A stretch of 64,000 nucleotides of DNA from the NCBI RefSeq assembly GCF_012927445.1, contig NZ_JABBPD010000008.1:1-64000 (forward strand), given 5' to 3'. Of this stretch, positions 15,788 through 23,411 are shown piece after piece. The first letter of the stretch is position 1. Each line of letters opens with the position of its first letter. The position numbers were made by a program, and so were the translations under genes. This DNA is from Rhodoferax sp. GTDB taxonomy: Bacteria > Pseudomonadota > Gammaproteobacteria > Burkholderiales > Burkholderiaceae_C. The notes beneath the pieces were generated by a model that did not search any database, had not been told where the DNA came from, and saw nothing but the letters and a program-made list of their open reading frames with translations.

Positions 15788-16513
15788 CTACCGAAGAACT
15801 TTCTGCCCACCGTAGATTTCTGCCCAGCTTGGCAGGTTCACCACCCAGAGTCGGCGATCCTTTACCCCTTCTATTGACAAGTCATACCCCATCGTCCGGA
15901 TCAACACCGAAAATGTTCCGCTTGCCTGTGAAGAGTTAAAAAAGTCTTTGTAGTCCGCGCTTTCCGGGAACAGCTTGGCAGGCGGAACCGGCCCATCGGT
16001 CCGCGTATGACCAGTGTTAGGAGCTTTGTGCGTCAAGTCTTCAAAGCTGCCCCATGACAGTATTTGGCCTGTGGAATTGAGCGACGTCGGACGCATCTGA
16101 CTGGCGCAAAACGTTTCCTCTGGAATGGTCTTGGACGTCTTCATGTCGGACCAAACCACAGCCGACAACCGCATACAGGCATTTCCGGGGACTGTGCTCC
16201 CCCAAGTCATGATCATGCTCTTGTAGGCCGTGGGCGGCAACGCCGTGATGGTCACCGCCACTCGAGGCCACTGCGTGGAGCCCGATTTCGATACAAGGAT
16301 GTCCTTGAACGACGATTCAGAGGGGGCGCCGAGGGTTACGCCGCTGGCCGTCGCGCCTGCTGGCTTGCCTCCGAGGTTCGCACCGATCGCATTGACCACA
16401 CCTTGAATGGCGGCTTGAGCCGAGGTTCCACCCGGTTGACTGGCGCAGCCTGCGCCCAGCGCCGCCAAAGACAGGGCCGCGCACGCGCGGAGAATGGAAG
16501 TCGAGATAGCCAT
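15788..16513 (-). CDS. Predicted lipoprotein (241 aa)
   Basis: ATG 16513 follows AAGGAGGAATCC, an excellent ribosome-binding site, and gives MAISTSILRACAALSLAALG followed by a lipobox ending at Cys23 (LGAGC). The mature protein has a low-complexity linker (SAQAAIQGVVNAIGANLGG), a central domain with two further cysteines, and a C-terminal segment repeated in the gene at 14828-15088. Family unknown. It lies between the two DUF4755-like genes and is probably anchored in the envelope. The frame is open upstream, but no better start exists there. Confidence 0.65.
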   Translation of the reverse strand: MAISTSILRACAALSLAALGAGCASQPGGTSAQAAIQGVVNAIGANLGGKPAGATASGVTLGAPSESSFKDILVSKSGSTQWPRVAVTITALPPTAYKSMIMTWGSTVPGNACMRLSAVVWSDMKTSKTIPEETFCASQMRPTSLNSTGQILSWGSFEDLTHKAPNTGHTRTDGPVPPAKLFPESADYKDFFNSSQASGTFSVLIRTMGYDLSIEGVKDRRLWVVNLPSWAEIYGGQKVLR

Positions 16514-16550
16514 GGATTCCTCCTTGTTGAAATCATTGATCGCCATCGGT

Positions 16551-16822
16551 TCAATGCGCCGACACGCCCATATATTTACCTGTCGCAGGGTCGAACTGCA
16601 CTCGTGCAGAGCCTGACTTTCCCGCCACGCGCCAACTGCCAATCGGGCCAGCGCCACAGCGATGCCGCGTTGGCAGGCATCTGGCGACCCCTGCCATGTC
16701 CCAGAGCCGCACCGCAATGGAGGGGGCCAATGCCGCAGCGCTCATTGCCAGAGCGAGGATGGTCGTGACATCGATCCAGCCAACAGAAGCAAACACGCGG
16801 CAGGCAACTTGAACTTCACCAT
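16551..16822 (-). pseudogene. Frame-disrupted small secreted protein
   Basis: ATG 16822 follows AGGAGG and begins a signal-peptide-like MVKFKLPAACLLLLAG, but this frame stops after 26 codons (stop at 16742-16744). An overlapping frame continues to 16551 and ends in a sensible tail (VAGKSGSARVQFDPATGKYM). One or more frameshifts probably separate the signal peptide from the mature part. The gene fills the gap between two lipoprotein genes. Confidence 0.4.
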
Positions 16823-16824
16823 GA

Positions 16825-17121
16825 TCAACCTCCTGCGCCCACCAGCACCCAGCCCGAATCGGACTTCACAATGCGACCAGAGCCAACTCCATCCGGGCTT
16901 GTCCAGTCGCACTTGAAGCCATTTGGCTCTGCCTTCGCGCACCCTATCACCTTAACCTTAGCAAAGGCTTCTTTCGCCGACTTCTCTTCTCCTTTGCCAA
17001 TCACCGCGACTAGCTGATTAGTCAACGCCTCGCGGACCTCCGCATCACCCGGTGTCTGCCCGCATCCAGCGAGTCCCCACACAGCCGCGACGGCCAAGAC
17101 GATTCCCTTGGTTTTATCCAT
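16825..17121 (-). CDS. Small lipoprotein (98 aa)
   Basis: The N-terminus MDKTKGIVLAVAAVWGLAGC is a typical lipoprotein signal with Cys20. The mature part has AEVREALTNQLVAVIGKGEE, one more pair of cysteines (VIGCAKAE, FKCDW) and a C-terminal strand-rich end WTSPDGVGSGRIVKSDSGWV. ATG 17121 follows GAGGGAAAA. The family is not recognised. It lies between the DUF4755-like copy B and the disrupted secreted gene, all on the minus strand. Confidence 0.6.
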   Translation of the reverse strand: MDKTKGIVLAVAAVWGLAGCGQTPGDAEVREALTNQLVAVIGKGEEKSAKEAFAKVKVIGCAKAEPNGFKCDWTSPDGVGSGRIVKSDSGWVLVGAGG

Positions 17122-17196
17122 GTTGTTTTCCCTCGATTGATTCGGCTCTTGCAGCCGGGTTGATGGCTCGGGCAGAGAGCCCGCCGAGCCGCCTTT

Positions 17197-17754
17197 TCAA
17201 CTTTCGTTGATCTCCTGCCGAAGGATTTCCATCCAGCGCGCCTGGATTCCATCGTCGCGCATTTCTATGCGCCACTTTGGGTTCTCCACGTCCTTGACGG
17301 TCACGAACAAACCCGTATTGGCTGCCGCTGCTCTTTCAGCTCGAAAGTTTGCGCCCAACGCGGCGGTCCCTGCTGCTAAGCCGACGCCGACCACTTCTCC
17401 CGCGCGCTCTTTGCGGGTTTCCCACCCTCTGACGTCGGCGTAAGGGTATGTCTTCCAAAATCCATTGATCAACATCGTCAAGGTCTTCGCTTGCTTGTTT
17501 ATGGCAATCCCCGCGCCCTTCTCGGTATGGTCGCAGCCCGACGAGGGTTGAACGCCCGCCTCATTGAGCATTGCCGCATGCGCGGCTTCGCGCTTGGTCG
17601 CCCTGTTGAAGACGAACCATATCAACAATCCCAGCGGACCCCATCCAACTAGCATCACAGCGAGACCAAAAAGACCTCCCTCATGAAATGCAGCGGAAAT
17701 TCCAAAGGAAAGCAGTAACGCCCATAAGCCAGTAACTGTCCACAAAAACCCCAT
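17197..17754 (-). CDS. DUF4755-like membrane protein, copy B (185 aa)
   Basis: Paralogous to copy A at 15130-15705: two N-terminal hydrophobic helices (LWALLLSFGISAAFH and GLAVMLVGWGPLGLLIWFVF), then GIAINKQAKTLTM, YADVRGWETRKE, GLFVTVKDVENPKWRIEM and the end ARWMEILRQEI. ATG 17754 follows AAAGGGAGACAG; the frame is open to 17856, but this start gives the same layout as copy A. It leads a minus-strand series (copy B, lipoproteins, copy A, lipoprotein-like fragment). Function unknown. Confidence 0.65.
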   Translation of the reverse strand: MGFLWTVTGLWALLLSFGISAAFHEGGLFGLAVMLVGWGPLGLLIWFVFNRATKREAAHAAMLNEAGVQPSSGCDHTEKGAGIAINKQAKTLTMLINGFWKTYPYADVRGWETRKERAGEVVGVGLAAGTAALGANFRAERAAAANTGLFVTVKDVENPKWRIEMRDDGIQARWMEILRQEINES

Positions 17755-17915
17755 GTCTGTCTCCCTTTTCACTTGTTGTTCAGCGTCACGTTGAAATTTC
17801 ACGGCTGGGTTATAGCGATAGCTCTTGCCATCGAATCCGTCCTCACTGAGGATCACTCAAGTTCGTATCGCATACGACTTTGCGCGCAAATATAGGTGGA
17901 TAGAAAGGCATTGGC

Positions 17916-17935
17916 TTGAATCTATGCGACAGCCA
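17916..17935 (+). repeat. 20-bp inverted repeat, left arm
   Basis: TTGAATCTATGCGACAGCCA, an exact reverse complement of 18525-18544. The two arms bracket the small membrane gene at 17994-18296. Confidence 0.85.
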
Positions 17936-17993
17936 AAAAAATCGATCCAGCGTCAAAGTTTGTGCGCCGGAACTAGCCTCACTTTGTTGGTGA

Positions 17994-18296
17994 TTATTTT
18001 GAACTGGCCGGTTGGGATATGAATTGAAGGGATTCATCCATGCATCGCTCAAAAGCCAGTTTTCTTTCTTTTCGAAAATTCGTCTTATTACCGGCGGCAC
18101 TGACAGCAGATTTTTCGCAGCGCACGGTGACGCTCTCACCAGATGAGGCGGGACGAACTAGAAGCAGCGAAATTCCGCCAACGATAAAGACAATGAAGAG
18201 CGTAATCGTGAACGGGTCGAGACGCGAATTGACAGGTGACAGCCCATGTTTGACCAGGCCTACCTCAGATGCCGTGAAATTGATGTCGTTTTTCAA
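17994..18296 (-). CDS. Small single-pass membrane protein (100 aa)
   Basis: The TTG start at 18296 follows GGGAG. One membrane helix spans about residues 31-47 (ITLFIVFIVGGISLLLV). The remainder is probably periplasmic, with two cysteines (VRCEKS, FERCMD) and basic residues. Family unknown. The gene lies inside a 629-bp unit bounded by perfect 20-bp inverted repeats, which makes cassette-like mobility or shared regulation possible. Confidence 0.45.
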   Translation of the reverse strand: MKNDINFTASEVGLVKHGLSPVNSRLDPFTITLFIVFIVGGISLLLVRPASSGESVTVRCEKSAVSAAGNKTNFRKERKLAFERCMDESLQFISQPASSK

Positions 18297-18449
18297 GAAG
18301 AACTCCCAAAGGTTAGGGTGACAACTTCAGTTGCCGTCCCACCGCATACGAACTACCCGTCGTCAATTCTTGGATATCCAGATTCACACCGGATCAAATT
18401 TATGTCCTGAACGACTTGGATAGGCAATGTAAGTGAGCTGAAAAATGTT

Positions 18450-18469
18450 GAATTGAATCGATGCGACAC
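18450..18469 (+). repeat. Imperfect third copy of the 20-bp repeat
   Basis: TTGAATCGATGCGACACAAA differs from the perfect copies at a few positions, mainly at its end. It forms a ~95-bp inverted-repeat pair with the copy at 18525-18544, upstream of the small exported-protein genes. Confidence 0.55.
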
Positions 18470-18524
18470 AAAACAAAAAAGAAACAAAGATACCGTCTCC
18501 GCAATGGAAACAGTGTCAATTTGG

Positions 18525-18544
18525 TGGCTGTCGCATAGATTCAA
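18525..18544 (-). repeat. 20-bp inverted repeat, right arm
   Basis: Exact reverse complement of 17916-17935. No matching target-site duplication is visible outside the two arms. Confidence 0.85.
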
Positions 18545-18570
18545 TTCATAACAATTTTTGTTGGGAAAAA

Positions 18571-18596
18571 TCCCCCCATCTGAACATCAAGGGGGA
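18571..18596 (+). promoter_or_regulatory. Hairpin covering the ribosome-binding site of 18600
   Basis: TCCCCC (18571-18576) can pair with GGGGGA (18591-18596), and the second arm is the Shine-Dalgarno sequence of the gene starting at 18600. The 14-base loop leaves the start codon free but hides the ribosome-binding site, so translation may be conditional (temperature, RNA or protein). Confidence 0.45.
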
Positions 18597-18599
18597 AAC

Positions 18600-18812
18600 A
18601 TGAAAAAGCTCACCGCATATGTCGCCACCGTCGTGTGCCTGGAATTAGTCGCCTTCGGCGCTTTTGAGTGGCCAGGTTTCGCGCAGGCTCATGCCGCCAA
18701 TAGAAATACGGACACTCCGGCCAGCTTGGCGACCGCGTCTTCGCCACCCGTCGACTCTGTCGAGTTCGCCCCATGCGGCTATGTGGGCGAAGGGTATATC
18801 TGCTCGCCTTAA
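18600..18812 (+). CDS. Small exported protein (70 aa)
   Basis: ATG 18600 follows GGGGGAAAC. MKKLTAYVATVVCLELVAFG begins a signal-peptide-like hydrophobic N-terminus with a likely cleavage after AQAHA. The short mature part is rich in S, T and P and ends with two cysteines (APCGYVGEGYICSP). No family is recognised. It is the first of three small exported or membrane genes in a row, and a hairpin hides its ribosome-binding site. Confidence 0.5.
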   Translation: MKKLTAYVATVVCLELVAFGAFEWPGFAQAHAANRNTDTPASLATASSPPVDSVEFAPCGYVGEGYICSP

Positions 18813-18870
18813 CGGCCCATGCCCCACACCTCGATTTTGATGTCAAAAAATGCAGTCAAGAGGAACCACT

Positions 18871-19173
18871 ATGAAGCTTCAAATTGCCAATGACGCGATA
18901 CGCGGCGCCGACAAGGCGGGCCATGTGATGTTGGTTGCGGCTATCCTCGCCGCCTGCGCACTTGCCGGAGGATCGACCCTTTTATCCATCGCCCCCGTTA
19001 CCACACCGTCTTCGACTCGCGCCGAATCCGCGTTCCCGGTCGGCCCCGCCGACAGGGAGGTTGCAGAGCGCTATGGAACCATCGATCATTCCTCGCTCAA
19101 CGACCCGCGCATTGTTCCTGAGCAAAATCCCGCCGCTGCAGCGATTGCTGCTTATGAAACACCACCGCAATGA
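18871..19173 (+). CDS. Small membrane-anchored or exported protein (100 aa)
   Basis: ATG 18871 follows AGAGGAACC. A hydrophobic segment occupies about residues 18-43 (AGHVMLVAAILAACALAGGS). The remainder is polar with PADREVAERYGTIDHSSLND and an alanine-rich end. The stop overlaps the start of the next gene (ATGA), so the two are translationally coupled. Unknown family. Confidence 0.5.
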   Translation: MKLQIANDAIRGADKAGHVMLVAAILAACALAGGSTLLSIAPVTTPSSTRAESAFPVGPADREVAERYGTIDHSSLNDPRIVPEQNPAAAAIAAYETPPQ

Positions 19174-19517
19174 ATATGAAATACAAAACCATGTTGCTCA
19201 GCGCTGCTTCGGCTTTGCTGTTCTCTACATCGGCATCAGCAACCATGTCTGCGGACCATGCATATGAAATCGGACTGGCGGCGGCAATGGACTACCGCTA
19301 CTCTGAGGCATTAGTGCAATTTCGAGTGGCGGCTACACAAGGGAACCGTGATGCGCAACGCACCATCGGATTGATGCTACTTTATGGCGAGCGCCTTTAT
19401 GGTGCTGATGTTCACCGGAATGATGAGGAAGCGATTCATTGGCTCAAATCAGCATCAGCCAGCGGGTGTGAGACCTCTTCATTTGTGCTTCAAAAATTAG
19501 CTCTACGAGGCAAATGA
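19170..19517 (+). CDS. Secreted Sel1-like repeat protein (115 aa)
   Basis: A signal peptide (KTMLLSAASALLFSTSASA) is followed by two helical Sel1/TPR-like repeats: YRYSEALVQFRVAATQGNRD and the pattern AQRTIGLMLLYGERLYGADV with DEEAIHWLKSASASG. Sel1 repeats mediate protein-protein contacts in the periplasm. It overlaps the upstream gene by four bases and is the last gene of the small-exported-protein trio. Confidence 0.6.
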   Translation: MNMKYKTMLLSAASALLFSTSASATMSADHAYEIGLAAAMDYRYSEALVQFRVAATQGNRDAQRTIGLMLLYGERLYGADVHRNDEEAIHWLKSASASGCETSSFVLQKLALRGK

Positions 19518-19692
19518 TCTTGCACCGGCCAAGCCCCCCGTTCCCACGTTTTGACCGAGTTATTTTTCATTGCAATTCCAGTTGCTGCCCCACGCTATGA
19601 TGGCGCAAAGGCGAATTATTCAAATCGTCAGCGCGTCGCGCCATGCTCATGCTGTCAGTGGGCGAAATGGGGCACCCATGGGAGAATAAAAC
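19518..19692. other. Short intergenic stretch
   Basis: Leader of the AraC-type gene. GGGAGAATAAAAC precedes the GTG start. No operator was recognised. Confidence 0.35.
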
Positions 19693-20520
19693 GTGAGCGG
19701 ACTTGCCTATCACTTGGTAGTGAATGCAATGGAGGGGGCGGCCGGCTGGACGCCGCGCTCGCGCTTTGCCTCGTCTGTCGTGCACGCCATCAATGGTTTC
19801 TTGCCCTATTCGCGCTACATCGCTGCCGGGCGCACTCGTAAACGGGAGCGGGCGGGTGAAGGCGAGATCGATTGCCTGGTTCGGGACTGGATGGCGACAG
19901 ACCTCAATCCTGCCGTCCAAATGGTCCGAACCGTGAACCAGTCGGCGAAAGCGGTCTATGCCTTCAACACCTTCAACGCCAACGCCGGGCTTGCCGTGCG
20001 CACGAATGTCTCGTCCGTGGGGCCGCGCAGCGCGAACGACTCCCAAAGTGTCACCAAGCGCGACTTGCTTGCGACGGACGAAGACCCCACGCCTTGCCGG
20101 ATTGGCACCCTTATGGTCTTGGACTCTTTGATTAGCACAGTCCAACGCAACGAACGGGAGCACTTGGTGACGAAGATTTTGAGCTTGGTGGATATCGCTT
20201 GCTATCTTGGCGTGGCGGCTTCTGCCGCTGGGGAGGTGGCTTTAGTTTTTGAGCGCGAGGGCTACATTCCGGTGGCCGATGTGGCGCGCAAACTCGGCTG
20301 CCATCAGCGGACGCTGGAGCGACGCCTGCGCGAAGAGGGGCTCACTGCCGAAGCATTGCGCACGGCTACGCGGCTCATCCGCGCGACGAGTCGGCTGCGG
20401 TCAACGGAGAGCTTGACGAGCATCGCCTTGGATGAGGGCTTTTCGGATCAAGCCCATATGTCACGCGCATTCCGTGCATCCTGCGGCATGTCGCCCAGCA
20501 TCATTCGCAGCTTGGCATAG
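19693..20520 (+). CDS. AraC-family transcriptional regulator (275 aa)
   Basis: The C-terminal ~100 residues form an AraC/XylS double helix-turn-helix: VADVARKLGCHQRTLERRLR and then SLTSIALDEGFSDQAHMSRA, closing with FRASCGMSPSIIRSL. The N-terminal ~170 residues are the ligand-sensing part and show no clear family signature. GTG 19693 follows GGGAG. The gene ends five bases before an MHS-type transporter on the same strand, which is therefore the most likely target. Confidence 0.8.
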   Translation: MSGLAYHLVVNAMEGAAGWTPRSRFASSVVHAINGFLPYSRYIAAGRTRKRERAGEGEIDCLVRDWMATDLNPAVQMVRTVNQSAKAVYAFNTFNANAGLAVRTNVSSVGPRSANDSQSVTKRDLLATDEDPTPCRIGTLMVLDSLISTVQRNEREHLVTKILSLVDIACYLGVAASAAGEVALVFEREGYIPVADVARKLGCHQRTLERRLREEGLTAEALRTATRLIRATSRLRSTESLTSIALDEGFSDQAHMSRAFRASCGMSPSIIRSLA

Positions 20521-20524
20521 GGCC

Positions 20525-21856
20525 ATGAGCGCAAGCATGCCATCCGCCATGATGGGCGCGCAGGCGGCGCGCGGCATCGCCGATTCCACGATTGCGACCA
20601 TGACCGCTCGCGCCTCTCGCAAAGCCGTCGCCGCCGCAGTCGCCGGAAACGCACTCGAGCTTTTTGACTTCCTCACGTATGTGTTTTTTGCCGTCTACAT
20701 CGGCAAGGCCTTCTTCCCGGCCTCTACCCCGTTGACAAGCCTTCTGCTGTCACTGGCGGCATTCGGCGTGGGGTTCGCTTCACGCCCGATTGGCGCGATC
20801 CTGATGGGCGCCTATGCCGACCGCGCAGGCCGCAAGCCTGCCTTGCTCCTGTCCATGGGCCTCATCACGCTGAGCACGCTGGGGCTCGCGCTGACGCCCA
20901 CGTTTGAGACCATCGGCATGGCGGCTCCTGTGATCGTCGTCGTTTGCCGGTTGGCGCAGGGCTTGGCCTACGGCGGCGAATTCGGCCCCGCAAGCGCCTT
21001 CCTCTTGGAGATTGCGCCGCCGGGCCGACGCGGCTTTTACAGCAGTTGGCAGTTCGCGAGCCAAGGCATCGCATCGATCATGGCGGGAGGTTTTGGCGTA
21101 GCCCTGGTCAGCTTGCTGACACCGGACGAGCTTCAAGCATGGGGTTGGCGCTTGCCTTTCGCCTTTGGCCTTTTGATGATTCCAATTGCCGTCGTCCTGC
21201 GCCGCTCCATGCCTGAGACGCTCGGGCATAGGCACGAAGCTGACAACGGGCTCGCAGTTCCAAAGCTGCGACAGCACGGCAGGCTTCTCGCCCTGTTCCT
21301 GCTGCTCATACTCGGCGGCACCGTGTCCACCTACGTCGGCAGCTACATGACGACCTATGCCATCGTCGTGTTGAAGCTCTCGCCAGCCGTCGCCATGGCC
21401 TCGGCTATCGTTGTCGGCTTCACCATCCTGGTCTTCTCACTTCTGGGTGGCTGGCTCAGTGACCGCTTCGGACGCAAGGTAGTGATGCTCATCCCGCGCG
21501 CGCTCTCCGTCCTGCTGGCATACCCGGCCTTCATGTTTCTAATCGAGCAAAGGACCACAGCCGCCCTGCTTGGCGTGAGCGCACTCTTGGCTGCCTTGAA
21601 TTCCATCAGCAACGCGGCGGCATTGGTGACGATTTTGGAACTGTTGCCGCGCAGCGTGCGTGCCTTGGGCTCCTCCATCGCCTACGCGACTGGCGTCGCG
21701 CTGTTCGGCGGAACCACCCAGTTTGTCGTTACATGGCTCATCGACGCGACGGGTGACCCTGCCGCGCCTGCATGGTATGTCGCTCTGACCAGCGCGATTG
21801 CCACCGTGGCGATACTGGCATTGCCTGAGTGCCGCGACAGGACGCTTCCTCGTTAA
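20525..21856 (+). CDS. MFS transporter, metabolite:H+ symporter (MHS) type (443 aa)
   Basis: The protein has the MHS-family pattern: AAVAGNALELFDFLTYVFFA in helix 1, FASRPIGAILMGAYADRAGR with the MFS loop 2-3 motif, RLAQGLAYGGEFGPASAFLL and GGWLSDRFGRKVVML between helices 8 and 9. Members take up organic acids, proline or osmolytes; the substrate here is unknown. ATG 20525 was chosen because the frame upstream is antiparallel-free coding sequence of the AraC gene. The two genes are almost contiguous, suggesting one transcript. Confidence 0.8.
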   Translation: MSASMPSAMMGAQAARGIADSTIATMTARASRKAVAAAVAGNALELFDFLTYVFFAVYIGKAFFPASTPLTSLLLSLAAFGVGFASRPIGAILMGAYADRAGRKPALLLSMGLITLSTLGLALTPTFETIGMAAPVIVVVCRLAQGLAYGGEFGPASAFLLEIAPPGRRGFYSSWQFASQGIASIMAGGFGVALVSLLTPDELQAWGWRLPFAFGLLMIPIAVVLRRSMPETLGHRHEADNGLAVPKLRQHGRLLALFLLLILGGTVSTYVGSYMTTYAIVVLKLSPAVAMASAIVVGFTILVFSLLGGWLSDRFGRKVVMLIPRALSVLLAYPAFMFLIEQRTTAALLGVSALLAALNSISNAAALVTILELLPRSVRALGSSIAYATGVALFGGTTQFVVTWLIDATGDPAAPAWYVALTSAIATVAILALPECRDRTLPR

Positions 21857-21876
21857 TCCGAAATCCACGATTTCGC

Positions 21877-21902
21877 GGAAGGGCGGGCTAACCAGCCCTT
21901 CC
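21877..21902. terminator. Hairpin between convergent genes
   Basis: GGAAGGGC (21877-21884) pairs with GCCCTTCC (21895-21902). It lies between the MHS transporter and the convergent DUF6088-like gene, whose last codons it includes. There is no T-tract, so it may act only as an mRNA end structure. Confidence 0.45.
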
Positions 21903-22316
21903 GGGTAAGTCGCCCTCATAGAGGACCACGCGCTTGCCAATCGCGATCTTGCGGCGCACCCGAGAACGGCCCGTGTCGATGACGGCGGCCATTGGGACTT
22001 GGGTCGAGAGGCCATCGCGATGATTCCGCATCGCCTTGCCCACGTCCGCCTCGACCCCAAGCCTTGCCATGACTTCGAGCGCGATGTCCATCAAGCTCGC
22101 GCACGGGACCGGATTGCCTGTCAGCACCGATGGACGAGCCTTGACGTAAATTCCATAGCCAACCTTCGCAAGAACGCCTTTCTTGACCATCAACCGCAAG
22201 GCGCGGCCCACTGGCGCATAGCTCCCCAAACCCGCGAAGTCAGACCGCAGGAAGACGATCCGTTTGGATCGTCTAACGCGTTGTTCGATACGTTCGGGAA
22301 TGGTCATATTGCTCAT
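21888..22316 (-). CDS. DUF6088-like (AbiEi-related) protein, copy 1 (142 aa)
   Basis: The sequence MTIPERIEQRVRRSKRIVFL, then VGRALRLMVKKGVLAKVGYG, YVKARPS, GNPVPC and GLSTQVPMAAVIDTGRSRV matches the small winged-helix family often annotated DUF6088 and related to type IV antitoxins. It is nearly identical in length and about 65% similar in sequence to the adjacent copy 2. No nucleotidyltransferase or other toxin partner is adjacent; the next gene downstream is convergent. The role is probably DNA binding; an orphan antitoxin is possible. Confidence 0.65.
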   Translation of the reverse strand: MSNMTIPERIEQRVRRSKRIVFLRSDFAGLGSYAPVGRALRLMVKKGVLAKVGYGIYVKARPSVLTGNPVPCASLMDIALEVMARLGVEADVGKAMRNHRDGLSTQVPMAAVIDTGRSRVRRKIAIGKRVVLYEGDLPGRAG

Positions 22317-22509
22317 GGGGAAGTGCCCTCAAGTGCCTTCAGTTGCCTATCGGTCTAAGGGGTGCTCTGTGGGGACAGCGGCGGGATGGATGGCCTGAAT
22401 ATCCAGCATTCATGCGCATTAGAAAGTCACCAGCTCGTAATGGGCCATTCGAACTTTCAGCGCTGAAAGCTGATGTGCGTGCTTGATTGTGAAATGCGGG
22501 CCGAATGTT

Positions 22510-22938
22510 CTAACGAGTCCTGCCAGACAAGTCGCGCTCGTAGATGATGGTGCGCTTGCCGACTGTTATTTTTCGATTGACGCGAGATTTGCCGGTGTCG
22601 ATGACCGTGGCCATTGGAACTTGGGTGGAAAGGCCATCGCGGTGTTCTCGCATCGCCTTGCCGTGATCGGCTTCGACGCCGAGCCGTTTCATGGTTTCAA
22701 AGCCGATGGTCATCAAATCGATGCAAGGCACCGGATTACCCGTGATCGTCGACGGCCGAGCCTTAACGTAAACGCCATAGCCCACTTTGACCAGCAGCCC
22801 ATTTTTGATGACAGAGCGCAGGGCTCTTCCAACTTGGTCATATCTGCCAAAGCGGTTGAAGTCACTGCGAAGAAATACATTGGATGCCGTGCGTTTAAGG
22901 CTCGACTCAATGCGTTCTTCAAGACTCATCCTTGGCAT
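22510..22938 (-). CDS. DUF6088-like (AbiEi-related) protein, copy 2 (142 aa)
   Basis: This tandem paralogue of the previous gene shares SSLKRTASNVFLRSDFNRFG, VGRALRSVIKNGLLVKVGYG, YVKARPS, GNPVPC and GLSTQVPMATVIDTGKSRV. ATG 22938 follows GGAGGG and gives exactly the same length as copy 1; the frame is open upstream to 23022. The pair lies between the MHS transporter and an IS21-like repeat cluster. No toxin gene is present on either side, so both copies appear orphaned. Confidence 0.65.
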   Translation of the reverse strand: MPRMSLEERIESSLKRTASNVFLRSDFNRFGRYDQVGRALRSVIKNGLLVKVGYGVYVKARPSTITGNPVPCIDLMTIGFETMKRLGVEADHGKAMREHRDGLSTQVPMATVIDTGKSRVNRKITVGKRTIIYERDLSGRTR

Positions 22939-23117
22939 GTGGCCCTCCAACAAAAATAAGACACCATTGTCGTATTTTTGCAGGTCAAAAAACAGTCTTA
23001 CCCGTGATTTAGAACGATCCAATTCATGGCTGCATCGTGAATACCGTTAATACGGTCCCACCAGGAAGCTTGACGGATTGCGAATCAACGCTAAGTCGAC
23101 ATTGGGTATTCCGGTCG

Positions 23118-23183
23118 ATCGTGACCGACCGTTCTGGTTTATCGTGACCGCTGATTCTGGTTTGTCGTGACCGATGACTGGGA
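23118..23183. repeat. 23-bp tandem repeats, IS21-type end (relic)
   Basis: Units at 23118-23140 and 23141-23163 share ATCGTGACCG and TTCTGGTTT, and a third partial unit starts at 23164 (GTCGTGACCGATGACTGGGA). This array style is typical of IS21-family element ends. No istAB reading frame lies nearby, so it is a remnant of an excised or deleted element. Confidence 0.5.
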
Positions 23184-23411
23184 TGGTTTGAACGAGCAGT
23201 CATGACGCTGTAACGCACGCTCGCGACAGCATCACAGAATCGACCAAGCGGCGTGCAGGAGCTGCGCATGTTGATCCCATCGGCCGGAAAACGCCGTGTC
23301 GCTGTCCATAGCTTCGCGCATTTCGCGGATCGGTATCTGGATGATCTGCGAGTTAGCGACTACGTGCCCGTTACGGTCGTTCAGTGTTTGAGAACCGGAC
23401 GTTTAAGGACG
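23184..23411. other. Intergenic stretch without a supported gene
   Basis: Short frames only. A 70-codon plus-strand frame at 23253-23462 overlaps the LysR gene on the other strand and has no recognisable product. Confidence 0.35.
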
